Shown here: piece after piece, positions 45,383-55,177 of the stretch
Layout: every line of letters begins with the position of its first letter
Position numbering within the stretch: the stretch's first letter is position 1
Program-made: the position numbers and the translations under genes
NCBI GenBank assembly: GCA_008727115.1
Contig: CP044131.1
Span: forward strand, 1,860,001 to 1,924,000
DNA length: 64,000 nucleotides
Source: Comamonas testosteroni
GTDB taxonomy: Bacteria > Pseudomonadota > Gammaproteobacteria > Burkholderiales > Burkholderiaceae_C
Direction of reading: 5' to 3'
The notes under the pieces: generated by a model
Seen by the model: only the letters and a program-made list of their open reading frames with translations
Databases searched by the model: none
What the model was told of the DNA's origin: nothing

Positions 45383-45680
45383 GAAAAAGAAGCTCCAGAG
45401 ACGAACGTGGGGCACCGCTCCGAAAGAGGGGCGGCGCAGTCGCGGCTGGTGTCCTGAGTCAAAGATCAGGAGCCAGAGTCACGGAAGGTGGGCTTTTCGA
45501 TGATCGGGGACGGTGGTTCCGCCATCAATGGGTATTTGTCTTTACCGGAGAGCGCAGGACGTGCCGTACAGACATGACCTGCATCCGCGCACGCTGCATG
45601 GCAGGGTTGCTGCTTGTGCTAGCACGCAAGCAGCGTACCGATCGGGTGTCGCTGCTGATGTGGCCCACGGGCGCGGATGG

Positions 45681-45717
45681 CTGCTTTTCAAACAGCATCA
45701 AGCTGTTTGAAAAGCAG
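45681..45717. repeat. Perfect 16-bp inverted repeat
   Basis: CTGCTTTTCAAACAGC and its exact complement GCTGTTTGAAAAGCAG are separated by ATCAA. There is no T-run after either arm. It could be a strong hairpin, a protein site or the trace of a small element. Confidence 0.75.
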
Positions 45718-45815
45718 TGGAAACATTTTGCCATGTATGGTGGGATACAGAGGTCTGGCGCAGGCAATAGACCAACTGGGCTCACAGCCTTTTGTTGGAC
45801 CAAGAAATTTGAAGT

Positions 45816-45849
45816 GAAAAGCGCTCTTTTCTCTTATGGGGAAAGAGCG
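45816..45849 (-). terminator. Terminator of the SDR gene
   Basis: On the minus strand CGCTCTTT pairs with AAAGAGCG across a loop of about 12 bases, followed by CTTTTC. It lies about 30 bases past the SDR stop codon. Confidence 0.65.
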
Positions 45850-45877
45850 TATAGCTGCTCTTTTTATAGCGTTGGCA

Positions 45878-46633
45878 TCACGCTTGACGGACGTCTGCGA
45901 TCACCTGGTCACCGAAATCAGGGCGCGCCAGCCAAGCCAGAACGCGAGCTGCTGCATCTGGGGCCGAAGTCAACTGACCATTGCTGTGCAGACCTGCAAA
46001 GCGGTCGACATCGGGGAAGTCATTGGAAGATGCGCTACGCAGCTGAACTTGCATGTCGGTGTCGATCACGCCAGGGGCCAGTGAGACGATACGTGCTCCA
46101 TGGGGCTTGTTGGCCTCCTCCAGTGCGACGCAACTGCTGAATTGATCCATGCCGGCCTTGGCTGTGCAATAGCTGGCTTGAGAAGCCATGGCACGGCGTC
46201 CCAGGCCGGAAGAAATGTTCAGCACCTTGCGTGGAATGGTCCAGCTTTCGGTGGCAGAGAGAAAAGCGCCGGTCAGCGCCATGGGGGCTTCCAGACCCAC
46301 ACGCATGGCTTGAATCATGTCGGTCGCTGGGACTTGGGAGAGCGGTGCAATCTGAGGAATGACACCTGCATTGTTGATGAGGGTGATGCTGGCCCAGTCC
46401 TGGCTCGCCAGAGTGCTCAGCCAGATGCTCAGGCGCTGTGCTGCTGCAGCGCTCAGGGCCAGGTCCTGCTCCCATTGCAGTAGCTGCTCGGGCTTGCTGG
46501 CACTGGAGGAAAGGGCGGTGCTGGTAGAGCGGGCAATGCTCAGTAGGTGATGCCCCTGTGTCAGCAGTTGTTGGCCCATGGCCAGTCCCATGCCGCGAGA
46601 GCCGCCTGTCAGAATCGTTAAATGCTTGGTCAT
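45878..46633 (-). CDS. Short-chain dehydrogenase/reductase, sepiapterin reductase-like
   Basis: NAD(P)-dependent oxidoreductase of the classical SDR fold. The cofactor motif TGGSRGMG is near residue 10, followed by INNAG. The catalytic Ser-Tyr-Lys set is in ISSGLGRRAMASQASYCTAKAG. APGVIDTDM is the usual post-catalytic stretch. Its pattern is closest to sepiapterin-reductase-like enzymes, but the substrate is open. It has 251 residues from the ATG at 46633; starts at 46642 or 46666 are possible. It is monocistronic. Confidence 0.88.
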   Translation of the reverse strand: MTKHLTILTGGSRGMGLAMGQQLLTQGHHLLSIARSTSTALSSSASKPEQLLQWEQDLALSAAAAQRLSIWLSTLASQDWASITLINNAGVIPQIAPLSQVPATDMIQAMRVGLEAPMALTGAFLSATESWTIPRKVLNISSGLGRRAMASQASYCTAKAGMDQFSSCVALEEANKPHGARIVSLAPGVIDTDMQVQLRSASSNDFPDVDRFAGLHSNGQLTSAPDAAARVLAWLARPDFGDQVIADVRQA

Positions 46634-46663
46634 GCTGCTCATCTTACGGTTGATTTTTGCCAC

Positions 46664-46702
46664 CAAAAAACAAGCCCCGCAAGACAGGTGCTGCGGGGCT
46701 TG
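46664..46702 (-). terminator. Terminator of the liv operon
   Basis: On the minus strand CAAGCCCCGCA pairs with TGCGGGGCTTG (11 bp) and is followed by TTTTTTGG. It lies about 45 bases past the livF stop. Confidence 0.9.
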
Positions 46703-46745
46703 CTGATGGGCTATGGAAGCGGCGAACGCTCAGGCCAGTGAGACA

Positions 46746-47458
<713 letters not shown>

Positions 47459-47459
<1 letters not shown>

Positions 47460-48226
47460 CAGGCTTCTCCCAGATAGGCCTTGATGACCCGTTCATCATT
47501 GCGAATGGCCTCGGGCAGACCCATGGCGATGGGCTTGCCGTATTCCATGACCAGAATGCGCTCGGACACGCCCATGACCAAGCTCATGTCATGCTCGATC
47601 AGCAGCACGGCCACGCCGTATTGCTTGCGCAGCTCGTCAATTAGGTGCTGCAGGTCTTTTTTCTCCTGCGGGTTCAGTCCTGCAGCGGGCTCGTCCAGCA
47701 TCAGCACGCGGGGCTTGGTGATCATGCAGCGCGCAATCTCCAGGCGGCGCTGGTGACCGTAGGCCAGATTGCCCGCCTCGCGGTTGGCGAACTGGCGCAG
47801 ACCCATCACATCCAGCCACTTCAGCGCGTTCTCGACCTTTTCAGCCTCTGCGCGGCGATAGCCGGGAGTATTGAAGAGGCCGCCGAGCAAGGTGGCCTTG
47901 GACTGGCGATGCTGGGCGACCAGCAGGTTCTCCAGGGCCGTCATGCTCTTGAACAGGCGCACGTTCTGGAACGTACGCACTACGCCGTGGTTGGCCACTT
48001 CGTGGCTGCTTCTGCCTTCCAGATTCTTGCCATTGAGAACGACAGAGCCGCTGGACGGCTGGTAAAAGCCGCTGATGCAATTGAACACCGTGGTCTTGCC
48101 TGCACCGTTAGGACCGATCACGGCAAAGACTTCCTGTGGGCGCACGTTCAGGCTGATGCTGTCCACGGCCAGCAGGCCGCCGAAGCGCATGCACAGGTCT
48201 TTGACTTCTAGCAAATACTTGCTCAT
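47459..48226 (-). CDS. livG: Branched-chain amino acid ABC transporter ATP-binding protein LivG
   Basis: Second ATPase of the importer, with Walker A GPNGAGKTT, signature LAYGHQRRLEIAR and Walker B LMLDEPAAGLNP. The LivG C-terminal element VLLIEHDMSLVM is present. It has 255 residues. The gap of about 50 bases to livM carries a GATAGC fragment of the dispersed repeat type. Confidence 0.95.
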
Positions 48227-48278
48227 GCGCTTGTCCTGCCTGTGGTTGTAGTTATGAAATTGATAGCATTGATGCGAA

Positions 48279-49517
48279 TCATGCCTGCACCTCCACCTGG
48301 TGGCGCTTCATGGGCAGTAGCCCCTGAGGGCGCCAGACCATCATCAGGATCATCACCAGGCCAAAGATCAGCATGCGGTACTCGGAGAACTCGCGCGCCA
48401 GCTCGGGCAGCACCGTCAGGATGATGGCAGCCACAATGACGCCCAGCTGTGAGCCCATGCCGCCCAGCACCACGATGGCCAGAATCAGGGCGGACTCGAT
48501 GAAGGTGAAGGACTCGGGGTTGACGATGCCCTGGCGCGCGGCAAAGAAGGCGCCGCCGAAGCCCGCAAACATGGCGCCCAGCGTGAAGGCCGAGAGCTTG
48601 ATCTTCATGGGATTCAGTCCCAGGGAGCGGCAGGCGATTTCGTCCTCGCGCAGCGCTTCCCAGGAGCGGCCAATCGGCATGCGAATCAGGCGGTTGCTGA
48701 TGAACAGCGTGACCATGGCCAGCAGCAGCGCCATCAGGTACAGAAAGATCACCATGTGCATGGAGTTGAACTCCAGCCCTAAGAACTGATGGAAGGTGGT
48801 GCCGCCCTCTGTCATGGGGCTGCGCGTCATGGGCAGGCCGAACACCGTGGGTTTTGGGATGCTGGAGATGCCGTCAGGGCCGCCCGTGAAGCTGGTCAGG
48901 TTGACCAGCAGCAGGCGGATGATTTCACCAAAGCCCAGCGTCACGATGGCCAGATAGTCGCCGCGCAGGCGTAGCACGGGAAAGCCCAGCACAAAACCGA
49001 ACAGTGCCGCGGCAGCACCGGCCAGCGGCAGGGCTTCCCAGAACGACCAGCCAGCCCAGTGGAACAGCAGCGCATAGGTATAGGCGCCCACGGCATAGAA
49101 GCCCACAAAGCCCAGATCCAGCAGACCGGCAAAGCCCACCACCACGTTCAGGCCCAGACCCAGCATCACGTAGATCATGGCCAGCGTGGCAATGTCTACA
49201 GCGTTGCGGCCCGCAAAGAAGGGCCAGGAAGCGGCCATCATCAGCACCACAAAGATGACGACATTGCGTGTGCCCGACTTCATCTCGGGCATGGCGGGCA
49301 AGCTGACCTTGGGCAATTTACCAGTCAGCAAAGGCTTGAGCATCTGCACGACAAACACGGCAAGACAGGCCCAGAGCGTCCAGCGCCAGTCAGGCACGAT
49401 ATTGGTGCGCATGCCGGCGCGCTCCAGGTGCAGGCTGAAGATGGGAGTGACGACGATGGCTGTCATCACCGTGGCGATCAATGCATCGCGCAAAGCAGAG
49501 GAAAAGCTGTACTTCAT
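48279..49517 (-). CDS. livM: Branched-chain amino acid ABC transporter permease LivM
   Basis: Membrane subunit with about ten helices. [41 protein letters not shown] and the EAA-like loop [19 protein letters not shown] are LivM hallmarks. It has 412 residues; a hydrophobic N-terminal extension (residues 1-110) makes it longer than the shortest homologues. Its start overlaps the livH stop. Confidence 0.94.
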   Translation of the reverse strand: MKYSFSSALRDALIATVMTAIVVTPIFSLHLERAGMRTNIVPDWRWTLWACLAVFVVQMLKPLLTGKLPKVSLPAMPEMKSGTRNVVIFVVLMMAASWPFFAGRNAVDIATLAMIYVMLGLGLNVVVGFAGLLDLGFVGFYAVGAYTYALLFHWAGWSFWEALPLAGAAAALFGFVLGFPVLRLRGDYLAIVTLGFGEIIRLLLVNLTSFTGGPDGISSIPKPTVFGLPMTRSPMTEGGTTFHQFLGLEFNSMHMVIFLYLMALLLAMVTLFISNRLIRMPIGRSWEALREDEIACRSLGLNPMKIKLSAFTLGAMFAGFGGAFFAARQGIVNPESFTFIESALILAIVVLGGMGSQLGVIVAAIILTVLPELAREFSEYRMLIFGLVMILMMVWRPQGLLPMKRHQVEVQA

Positions 49518-50440
49518 CAGACTTTCTCCACTTCAGGTTTGCCCAGCAGGCCCGAGGGGCGGAACATCAGAATCGTGACCAGCAGGCCAAAGGCCACGAT
49601 GTCCTTGTATTCCGACGAGATGTAGGCGGCGGCAAAAGTCTCTGCCACGCCCAGAATCACGCCGCCCAGCATGGCGCCGGGAATGGAGCCAATGCCGCCC
49701 AGCACGGCGGCTGTAAAAGCCTTGATGCCAGCCAGAAAGCCGATGAAGGGGTTGAGCTTGCCCACGGCCAGTGCAATCAGCACACCGCCCACGGCAGCCA
49801 GCACGGCACCCAGCACAAAGGTGAAGGAGATGACCTTGCCTGTATCGATGCCCAGCAAATTGGCCATGTGCATGTCTTGCGCGCAGGCGCGCGAGGCGCG
49901 GCCCATGCGTGAATGCTTGATGTACATGGTCAACGCAATCATCAGCACCACCGTCACTACGACGATGAGAATGCGGGTGTAGGGGATGAAGACCTCAAAG
50001 TCCCCCATGTGGAAGTTGACGGCACCGGGCAGCAGAGAAGGGACAGCCATGTCGCGCGCACCCTGACCTAGAGCCACCCAGTTCTGCAAAAAGATGGACA
50101 TACCGATGGCCGAAATCAATGCCACCAGACGCGGGCTTTGTCGCACAGGCTTGTATGCCACCTGCTCTACCACCAGCCCATACACACCAGTGACAAAGAC
50201 GGCAACGACCAGCATCAGGCCGATGATGGCCCAGACGGGCAGACCGCTTTGCGTGCCTATGGCAGAAAGAGTGACGAGGCCTATGTAGGCCCCGATCATG
50301 TAGATGTCACCGTGCGCGAAATTGATCATGCCGATGATGCCGTAGACCATGGTGTAGCCAATGGCGATCAGGGCGTAAATGGCTCCGAGTGAGAGCCCGT
50401 TAAAGAGCTGTTGTATCAGCTGGGGGAGAATGTCTGACAT
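49517..50440 (-). CDS. livH: Branched-chain amino acid ABC transporter permease LivH
   Basis: Membrane subunit with about eight helices. It starts [24 protein letters not shown], with [18 protein letters not shown] and the EAA-like [18 protein letters not shown] loop. It has 307 residues from the ATG at 50440, preceded by AAGGGTGG; an open leader to 50593 is not supported. Confidence 0.94.
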   Translation of the reverse strand: MSDILPQLIQQLFNGLSLGAIYALIAIGYTMVYGIIGMINFAHGDIYMIGAYIGLVTLSAIGTQSGLPVWAIIGLMLVVAVFVTGVYGLVVEQVAYKPVRQSPRLVALISAIGMSIFLQNWVALGQGARDMAVPSLLPGAVNFHMGDFEVFIPYTRILIVVVTVVLMIALTMYIKHSRMGRASRACAQDMHMANLLGIDTGKVISFTFVLGAVLAAVGGVLIALAVGKLNPFIGFLAGIKAFTAAVLGGIGSIPGAMLGGVILGVAETFAAAYISSEYKDIVAFGLLVTILMFRPSGLLGKPEVEKV

Positions 50441-50461
50441 GTAACGCCACCCTTGAAACAG

Positions 50462-50478
50462 GAAAAGGCCCGAGGGCC
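50462..50478 (-). terminator. Weak attenuator-like hairpin between livJ and livH
   Basis: On the minus strand GGCCC and GGGCC flank a 2-base turn and lead into TTTTCC. It could reduce read-through from livJ, which is needed in excess over the membrane genes. Confidence 0.4.
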
Positions 50479-50537
50479 ATATACAGATATCCGGAGGCCT
50501 GGCCCCTGCCTTAAGCCCCCGGAAGAGAGTGGTGGAA

Positions 50538-51656
50538 TTACTTGGCCAGCGACTTGCTGCCGTCCTTGTGCCACTGGAAGACCTGGAAGTCAAAGGAGTT
50601 CAGGTCGCCCTGCTTGTTCCAGGACACTGGGCCCAGCACGGTGTCTACGGTGGACTTGTGCATCCAGTCTGCTACCTTGGTCGGGTTGTCGCCTGCAGCC
50701 TTGATGGCAGCCAGCAGAGACTGAGTCGCAGCGAACGAGGTCAGCTGGAAAGCGCCCGAAGCATTGCGCTTCTTGTCGGCAAAAGCCTTCACGACGGCGG
50801 CGTTCTTGGGGTTGGCGGCAAAGTCGGCGGGCAGCGTCACCAGCATGCCTTCGACGGCAGGGCCGGCAATGGCGTTGACTTCAGGGTTGCCCACACCCTC
50901 GGGTCCCATCATCTTGACCTTCAGGCCTTGCTCGGCAGCCTGGCGCAGCAGCAGGCCCATTTCGGGGTGGTAGCCGCCGTAGTAGACAAAGTCCACGCCT
51001 GCGCCCTTGAGCTTGGTGATGACGGCGGAGTAGTCGCTGTCGCCAGCATTGATGCCCTCAAACAGTGCCACAGGCACGTTGGCCTTTTTCAGGTCGTCAC
51101 GCACGGAAGAAGCAATGCCCTGACCGTAGGACTGCTTGTCGTGCAGCACGGCAACCTTCTTGGGCTTGATGGTGTTGACGATGAACTTGGCAGCCGCAGG
51201 GCCTTGCTGGTCGTCACGGCCGATGGTGCGGAAGATGAAGTGGTAGTTCTTGCCGTCGGTCAGTGCGGGGGATGTGGCCGAGGGGGTCACAACGACCACG
51301 CCTTCATTGTTGTAGATGGGGGCTGCTGCAATCGATGCGCCTGAGCAGACGGGGCCGACGACATAGCCGATCTTGCTGTTGACCACGCGGTTGGCAGCTA
51401 CGGGGCCTTGCTTGGGCTCGCAGGCGTCGTCCACGGGAACCAGTTCAACCTTCTTGCCGCCAATACCGCCGGCCGCATTGGCCATTTCTACGGCGGTGGT
51501 TGCACCTTCCTTGACCATGTCGCCGTACTGAGTCAGCGCGCCGGTGGTGGGGATGACCAAGGCGATCTTGATTTGGGCATGCGCGGTGGAGACCAGGGCG
51601 GCACCAGCCAGACCCAAGGCGGCAACAACGGCTTGCATGCGGAACGGAATGCTCAT
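50538..51656 (-). CDS. livJ: Branched-chain amino acid substrate-binding protein
   Basis: Periplasmic Leu/Ile/Val-type binding protein. The signal peptide ends at STAHAQ (about residue 24). IKIALVIPTTGALTQYGDM starts the mature domain, and VGPVCSGASIAAAPIYNNEGV forms part of the ligand site. It has 372 residues from the ATG at 51656, which has AAGGAAG upstream. It is the first gene of livJHMGF. The exact amino acid preference cannot be told. Confidence 0.93.
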   Translation of the reverse strand: MSIPFRMQAVVAALGLAGAALVSTAHAQIKIALVIPTTGALTQYGDMVKEGATTAVEMANAAGGIGGKKVELVPVDDACEPKQGPVAANRVVNSKIGYVVGPVCSGASIAAAPIYNNEGVVVVTPSATSPALTDGKNYHFIFRTIGRDDQQGPAAAKFIVNTIKPKKVAVLHDKQSYGQGIASSVRDDLKKANVPVALFEGINAGDSDYSAVITKLKGAGVDFVYYGGYHPEMGLLLRQAAEQGLKVKMMGPEGVGNPEVNAIAGPAVEGMLVTLPADFAANPKNAAVVKAFADKKRNASGAFQLTSFAATQSLLAAIKAAGDNPTKVADWMHKSTVDTVLGPVSWNKQGDLNSFDFQVFQWHKDGSKSLAK

Positions 51657-52005
51657 GAGGACTTCCTTCAATCTCGAGAGATGTTCGAAAAACGCGAGCA
51701 CTGCCATGGCAGTTCGCGCAAAGAAGCTCAGATTAAACGAGCGGTTACTGAAGGCAACAGGGTATGCAGGGGGTGGTGCAGAAGGGCGGTTTTTGCTATG
51801 TCGTGCATAGCAACTGGCGCATGCTTGGTCTCGGTTTGGGCTCATTTATGCGGAAAATGAGCTATCAGGCCCGCAGTTGCCCCGAAGTAGCCTGAGCGAC
51901 GCCAGCTTTGCTGGACTGCTGACGTCTTTGAGCTTCGCCTTTGATGGATTTTGTTGCGGCGCGGCAACTTTCTGGAGGTGGCTTGCTCCTCGGGTTTGAT
52001 GGCGC
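51657..52005. other. Region upstream of livJ
   Basis: About 350 bases between rluA-type and livJ genes, both on the minus strand. It must contain the livJ promoter and the end of the previous transcript. I see no clear terminator, operator or gene in it. Confidence 0.5.
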
Positions 52006-52695
52006 CTAAAAAGAAGGCTCGCTTTTGAGCTTCAACACGGCTTGTGTGACAGGGTGCTGCAACTCCAGTTCGCTGGCGTGCAGCAGTAAACGCGGTCTTG
52101 CACGGGCCAGCTCTTCGCTGGCGTACAGGGCATCGCCCAGTATGGCGTGGCCAATGGCAGCCATATGCACGCGTAACTGGTGGGTGCGACCGGTCAATGG
52201 ACTGAGCAGAACCCGGGTGCAGGGCAACAGGGAGTGCCCTAGCGGTTGCTCTATGTGCTCAAGCACCTGCCACAGGGTCTGACTGCTTTTGCCCGCTTCA
52301 TGATTGATGACTCGCAGCGGGCGACGCTCCCAGTCGGCGGCAATGGGCAAATCAATGCTTTGCCAGCCATTGGCATCGGCGCGAGAGGAGGGGGCTTGCA
52401 AGAGACCCGCCACCACGGCGACATAGTGCTTGCGGACTTGGCGTTCGGCAAAAGCCTGGCTGAGCTGGCGCTGCACTTCTATGTTGCGGGCCATGAGAAC
52501 CAGGCCGGAGGTGGGCTGATCAAGTCGGTGCACGATCAGTGCTTCGGGCCAGCGTTGCTGGGCGCGGGCACTCAGACAGTCTTGCTTATCGGGGCCGCGT
52601 CCCGGAACACACAGCAGACCAGAGGGCTTGTCCAGCACCAGCAGGTGCTCGTCTTCATATACGCAGTTCAGCGCACTCATTGCGAGGCTATTCAT
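52006..52695 (-). CDS. RluA family pseudouridine synthase
   Basis: RNA-modifying enzyme that isomerises uridine to pseudouridine. The catalytic Asp is in VHRLDQPTSGLVLMA, and LTGRTHQLRVHMAAIGHAILGD is the second family motif. It has 229 residues, similar to RluA (about 219), and no S4 domain. Starts at 52695 and 52680 are both possible and neither has a clear ribosome site. It lies 14 bases after the hybrid kinase stop, so it is probably cotranscribed. Confidence 0.92.
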   Translation of the reverse strand: MNSLAMSALNCVYEDEHLLVLDKPSGLLCVPGRGPDKQDCLSARAQQRWPEALIVHRLDQPTSGLVLMARNIEVQRQLSQAFAERQVRKHYVAVVAGLLQAPSSRADANGWQSIDLPIAADWERRPLRVINHEAGKSSQTLWQVLEHIEQPLGHSLLPCTRVLLSPLTGRTHQLRVHMAAIGHAILGDALYASEELARARPRLLLHASELELQHPVTQAVLKLKSEPSF

Positions 52696-52708
52696 GAGGC
52701 AGGATAAA

Positions 52709-54886
52709 TCAGGGGTTGAGCAGCTCATGCACCGTGGTGCAGAACTCCTGCACGTCATTGGGCTTGTGGATCAAGGCTTTGGCTCCCGCTGCAATGGCTG
52801 CCTGCTCGATCTCTGCAGTGACATAGCCTGAAGCCAGAGCAACTGGCAGGCGAGGATTGGTCAGCAGCGCCTGCTTTAGCAAATCAAGGCCGCTGAAGCC
52901 CGGCATGTTGTAGTCGGTGACGACAAGGTCAAAGAGTCGGGGCTGTTCTTGCAAGGCTGCCAGGGCTGCATGCGGGTCGGTGAAGGTCGTGACTTCATAG
53001 CCGCGGCGGCGCAGCAGGCGCTCAAAGAGAAAGACCAGGGCCTGATCGTCGTCCACATACATGACATGGCTGGCGCGTGCTGCCTGCTGCAGTTCTGGCT
53101 TAGGGGCCTCGGGTTTGTCCATGCGCAATGGAGGCTGGGCGGCAGGGTCTGAGGGGGAGCCGAGTGGGAAATAAAGAGTAAAGCAGCTGCCCTGTCCAAG
53201 CTCGCTGTGTACATCGACAACTCCGCCGTGGGTGCGCATGACGCCATGCACGACAGACAGGCCCAGGCCTGTGCCCTGGCCTACGGGCTTGGTGGTGAAG
53301 AAAGGCTCAAAAATTCGCCTTTGGGTGGCAGCGTCCATACCAGGGCCGGAGTCCTGAACCATAAAGGCAAGGTACTCAGCCGCGGGAAGCCCCAGACGCT
53401 CGCACAGGAGGAGGTCCGGCGTAATGCGCATGGCCTGCATTTTGATGACACCACGTCGATTACCAATGGCCTGTATGGCGTTGTTGCAGAGATTGAACAA
53501 AGCCTGTTCGACCTGGGTGGGGTCGGCCATCAACGGTGGCAGGCCTTCACTCTCCAGAACCTGAAGACCAATCGAAGGAGGAAGGGTTACACGCAGCAGG
53601 CGCACGGTGTCTGACATGACCTCCTGCACATGTACGGGGCGACGCTCGGGCAAGTCGTTGCGACTGAAAGTCAGAATCTGGCGCACCAGATCACGCGCCC
53701 GTCGGCCGGCTTTTTCAATCTCGCGCAGGCTTTCCATGACAGCAGCGTTGTCCATGCTGTCCGTCTTGGCCAGCTCGACGTTTCCAAGGATTGCTCCCAC
53801 GATGTTGTTGAAGTCATGGGCGATGCCGCCAGCCATGGTGCCCACAGCCTGCATCTTGTGAGACTCGCGCAGCTGTGTCTCAAGTGCATTGCGCTGAGCT
53901 TCTGCACGTTTGCGACTGGTGAGGTCGCGCGCAAAGATGGTCGTGGTGTTGCCACTGCTTTGACGCTCGAACGAAACACTGATTTCCACCGGAATTTCAC
54001 GACCGGAGACGGTGAGACCCGTCATCTCGCCTAGCACGGCCTGGGTGGTGAGGGACGCAAAGCTCAGAGCCTTGGCAGCATCGGGCAGAAAACGCTCCAG
54101 CGGGCTGCCCAGAGCATCTTGCGGAGAGCACAGAAACAAGGCAGCGGCGGTTGGATTGAAAACGGTGATGTGCTGCTGCTGATCGAGGCAGATGATGGCA
54201 TCCAGCGACGAGTTGATGACCGACTCCAGCCTGCGTTCGCTGATGTAGAGCTGCTGATTGCGTTCCTGCAAGGCTTTGCGTTCAGCAAGCAGAGGGCCTT
54301 GATTGACTACGGCGCATAGATACTGCCAATGCGCCGGGCCATTTTGCTGAGGCACGACCACACCCGCAACATGCAGGTCGCCACATAGTTCAAAGCTTTC
54401 GGTGATCTGAAAACGCACTTCATGGGCTTCTGCGCGGCCCAGGAGCTTGGCCTGATCGAATGCAGCGGTGACGCGATCAATGTCTTCAGCATGCACAAAG
54501 GGCTTGAAGTTGATCAGCAGCCGGTCTTTTTCCGAGGACTGAAATGACCGGTGAGCCATGGCGTTTGCCTGAACGACCATATCGTACTCATCGACCACCA
54601 GCAGAGGCAGAGGAATGCTGGCAAACAAGGTCTCGAAGCGCTCGGAAGCACTCTCAGCCACGGCCTGGCTATAATTGAGAACCTCGTTTTGCAGCTCCAG
54701 CTCATGTTGGTAGTTGCGCAGCTCGGCTACCAGCGCCTGCAGGGGGTCTTCGTCGTCAGGAACCAGGGGGAGAGTCTGCGCACTTAATCCCAACGGAATG
54801 GCACCAGGGACCAGCAGAGCATGCAGAGGCAAGTCATCTTCAAGCTCGGGTGGCAATGGCGTAGAGGGTGGTTCTGAGGGAGTCAT
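52709..54886 (-). CDS. Cytoplasmic hybrid histidine kinase with PAS domains and receiver
   Basis: Two PAS-type sensor domains (about 80-200 and 215-330) are followed by the HisKA domain with His357 in GGIAHDFNN, an ATPase domain with NLCNNAIQAI, DSGPGM and GTGLGLSVV, and a C-terminal receiver (about 605-720) with YVDDDQ and phospho-acceptor Asp in VVTDYNMPG. No membrane segment is seen, so it senses a cytoplasmic signal. It has 725 residues. No response regulator with an output domain lies next to it. It is followed by the pseudouridine synthase gene. Confidence 0.92.
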   Translation of the reverse strand: MTPSEPPSTPLPPELEDDLPLHALLVPGAIPLGLSAQTLPLVPDDEDPLQALVAELRNYQHELELQNEVLNYSQAVAESASERFETLFASIPLPLLVVDEYDMVVQANAMAHRSFQSSEKDRLLINFKPFVHAEDIDRVTAAFDQAKLLGRAEAHEVRFQITESFELCGDLHVAGVVVPQQNGPAHWQYLCAVVNQGPLLAERKALQERNQQLYISERRLESVINSSLDAIICLDQQQHITVFNPTAAALFLCSPQDALGSPLERFLPDAAKALSFASLTTQAVLGEMTGLTVSGREIPVEISVSFERQSSGNTTTIFARDLTSRKRAEAQRNALETQLRESHKMQAVGTMAGGIAHDFNNIVGAILGNVELAKTDSMDNAAVMESLREIEKAGRRARDLVRQILTFSRNDLPERRPVHVQEVMSDTVRLLRVTLPPSIGLQVLESEGLPPLMADPTQVEQALFNLCNNAIQAIGNRRGVIKMQAMRITPDLLLCERLGLPAAEYLAFMVQDSGPGMDAATQRRIFEPFFTTKPVGQGTGLGLSVVHGVMRTHGGVVDVHSELGQGSCFTLYFPLGSPSDPAAQPPLRMDKPEAPKPELQQAARASHVMYVDDDQALVFLFERLLRRRGYEVTTFTDPHAALAALQEQPRLFDLVVTDYNMPGFSGLDLLKQALLTNPRLPVALASGYVTAEIEQAAIAAGAKALIHKPNDVQEFCTTVHELLNP

Positions 54887-55116
54887 GAAGCAGGCGCAAG
54901 GCTGAGCCGGTCAGCAGCAATAATCTGCGCAGTGTAAGCCGCGCAAGCTTGCAGTCTGGTAATACGCCATGGGCCTGTGGTGAGCGGCTAGGGGCGGGTC
55001 AATGGCTTTGGAGCAGATGCCCGCTTTGAAGGCCGGAGCCTTTAGAGACTCTCTTGCTCACTAAAAGATAGCTTTTTGCTCCCTCTCTATAAGGCTTCTG
55101 GCTTTTTTTGTTCATC

Positions 55117-55153
55117 CTAAAAAGGAGACTGTGACGCACCAGCAGTCACAGTC
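55117..55153 (-). terminator. Terminator after gcvP
   Basis: GACTGTGA and TCACAGTC form an 8-bp stem around an 11-base loop; on the minus strand TCCTTTTTAGG follows. The rest of the gap up to 54887 carries another T-rich stretch and a GATAGC fragment near 55068, and no gene. Confidence 0.7.
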
Positions 55154-55177
55154 CTACCCAGATGTCATAGGCTTGTC

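Larger units (their letters stand above)
45383..45877. other. Long gene-free stretch between the Bug gene and the SDR gene
   Basis: Nearly 500 bases without a convincing gene. The short open frames here have no ribosome site and no family resemblance. It holds a perfect 16-bp inverted repeat at 45681-45717, a terminator for the SDR gene at 45816-45849 and a repeat-like GCTAT segment near 45850-45870. The rest may be decayed sequence. Confidence 0.55.

Noticed and set aside
45525..45803. A 92-residue minus-strand frame in the gap near the SDR gene
   Set aside because: No ribosome site, no family resemblance, and it spans the 16-bp inverted repeat. Treated as non-coding.
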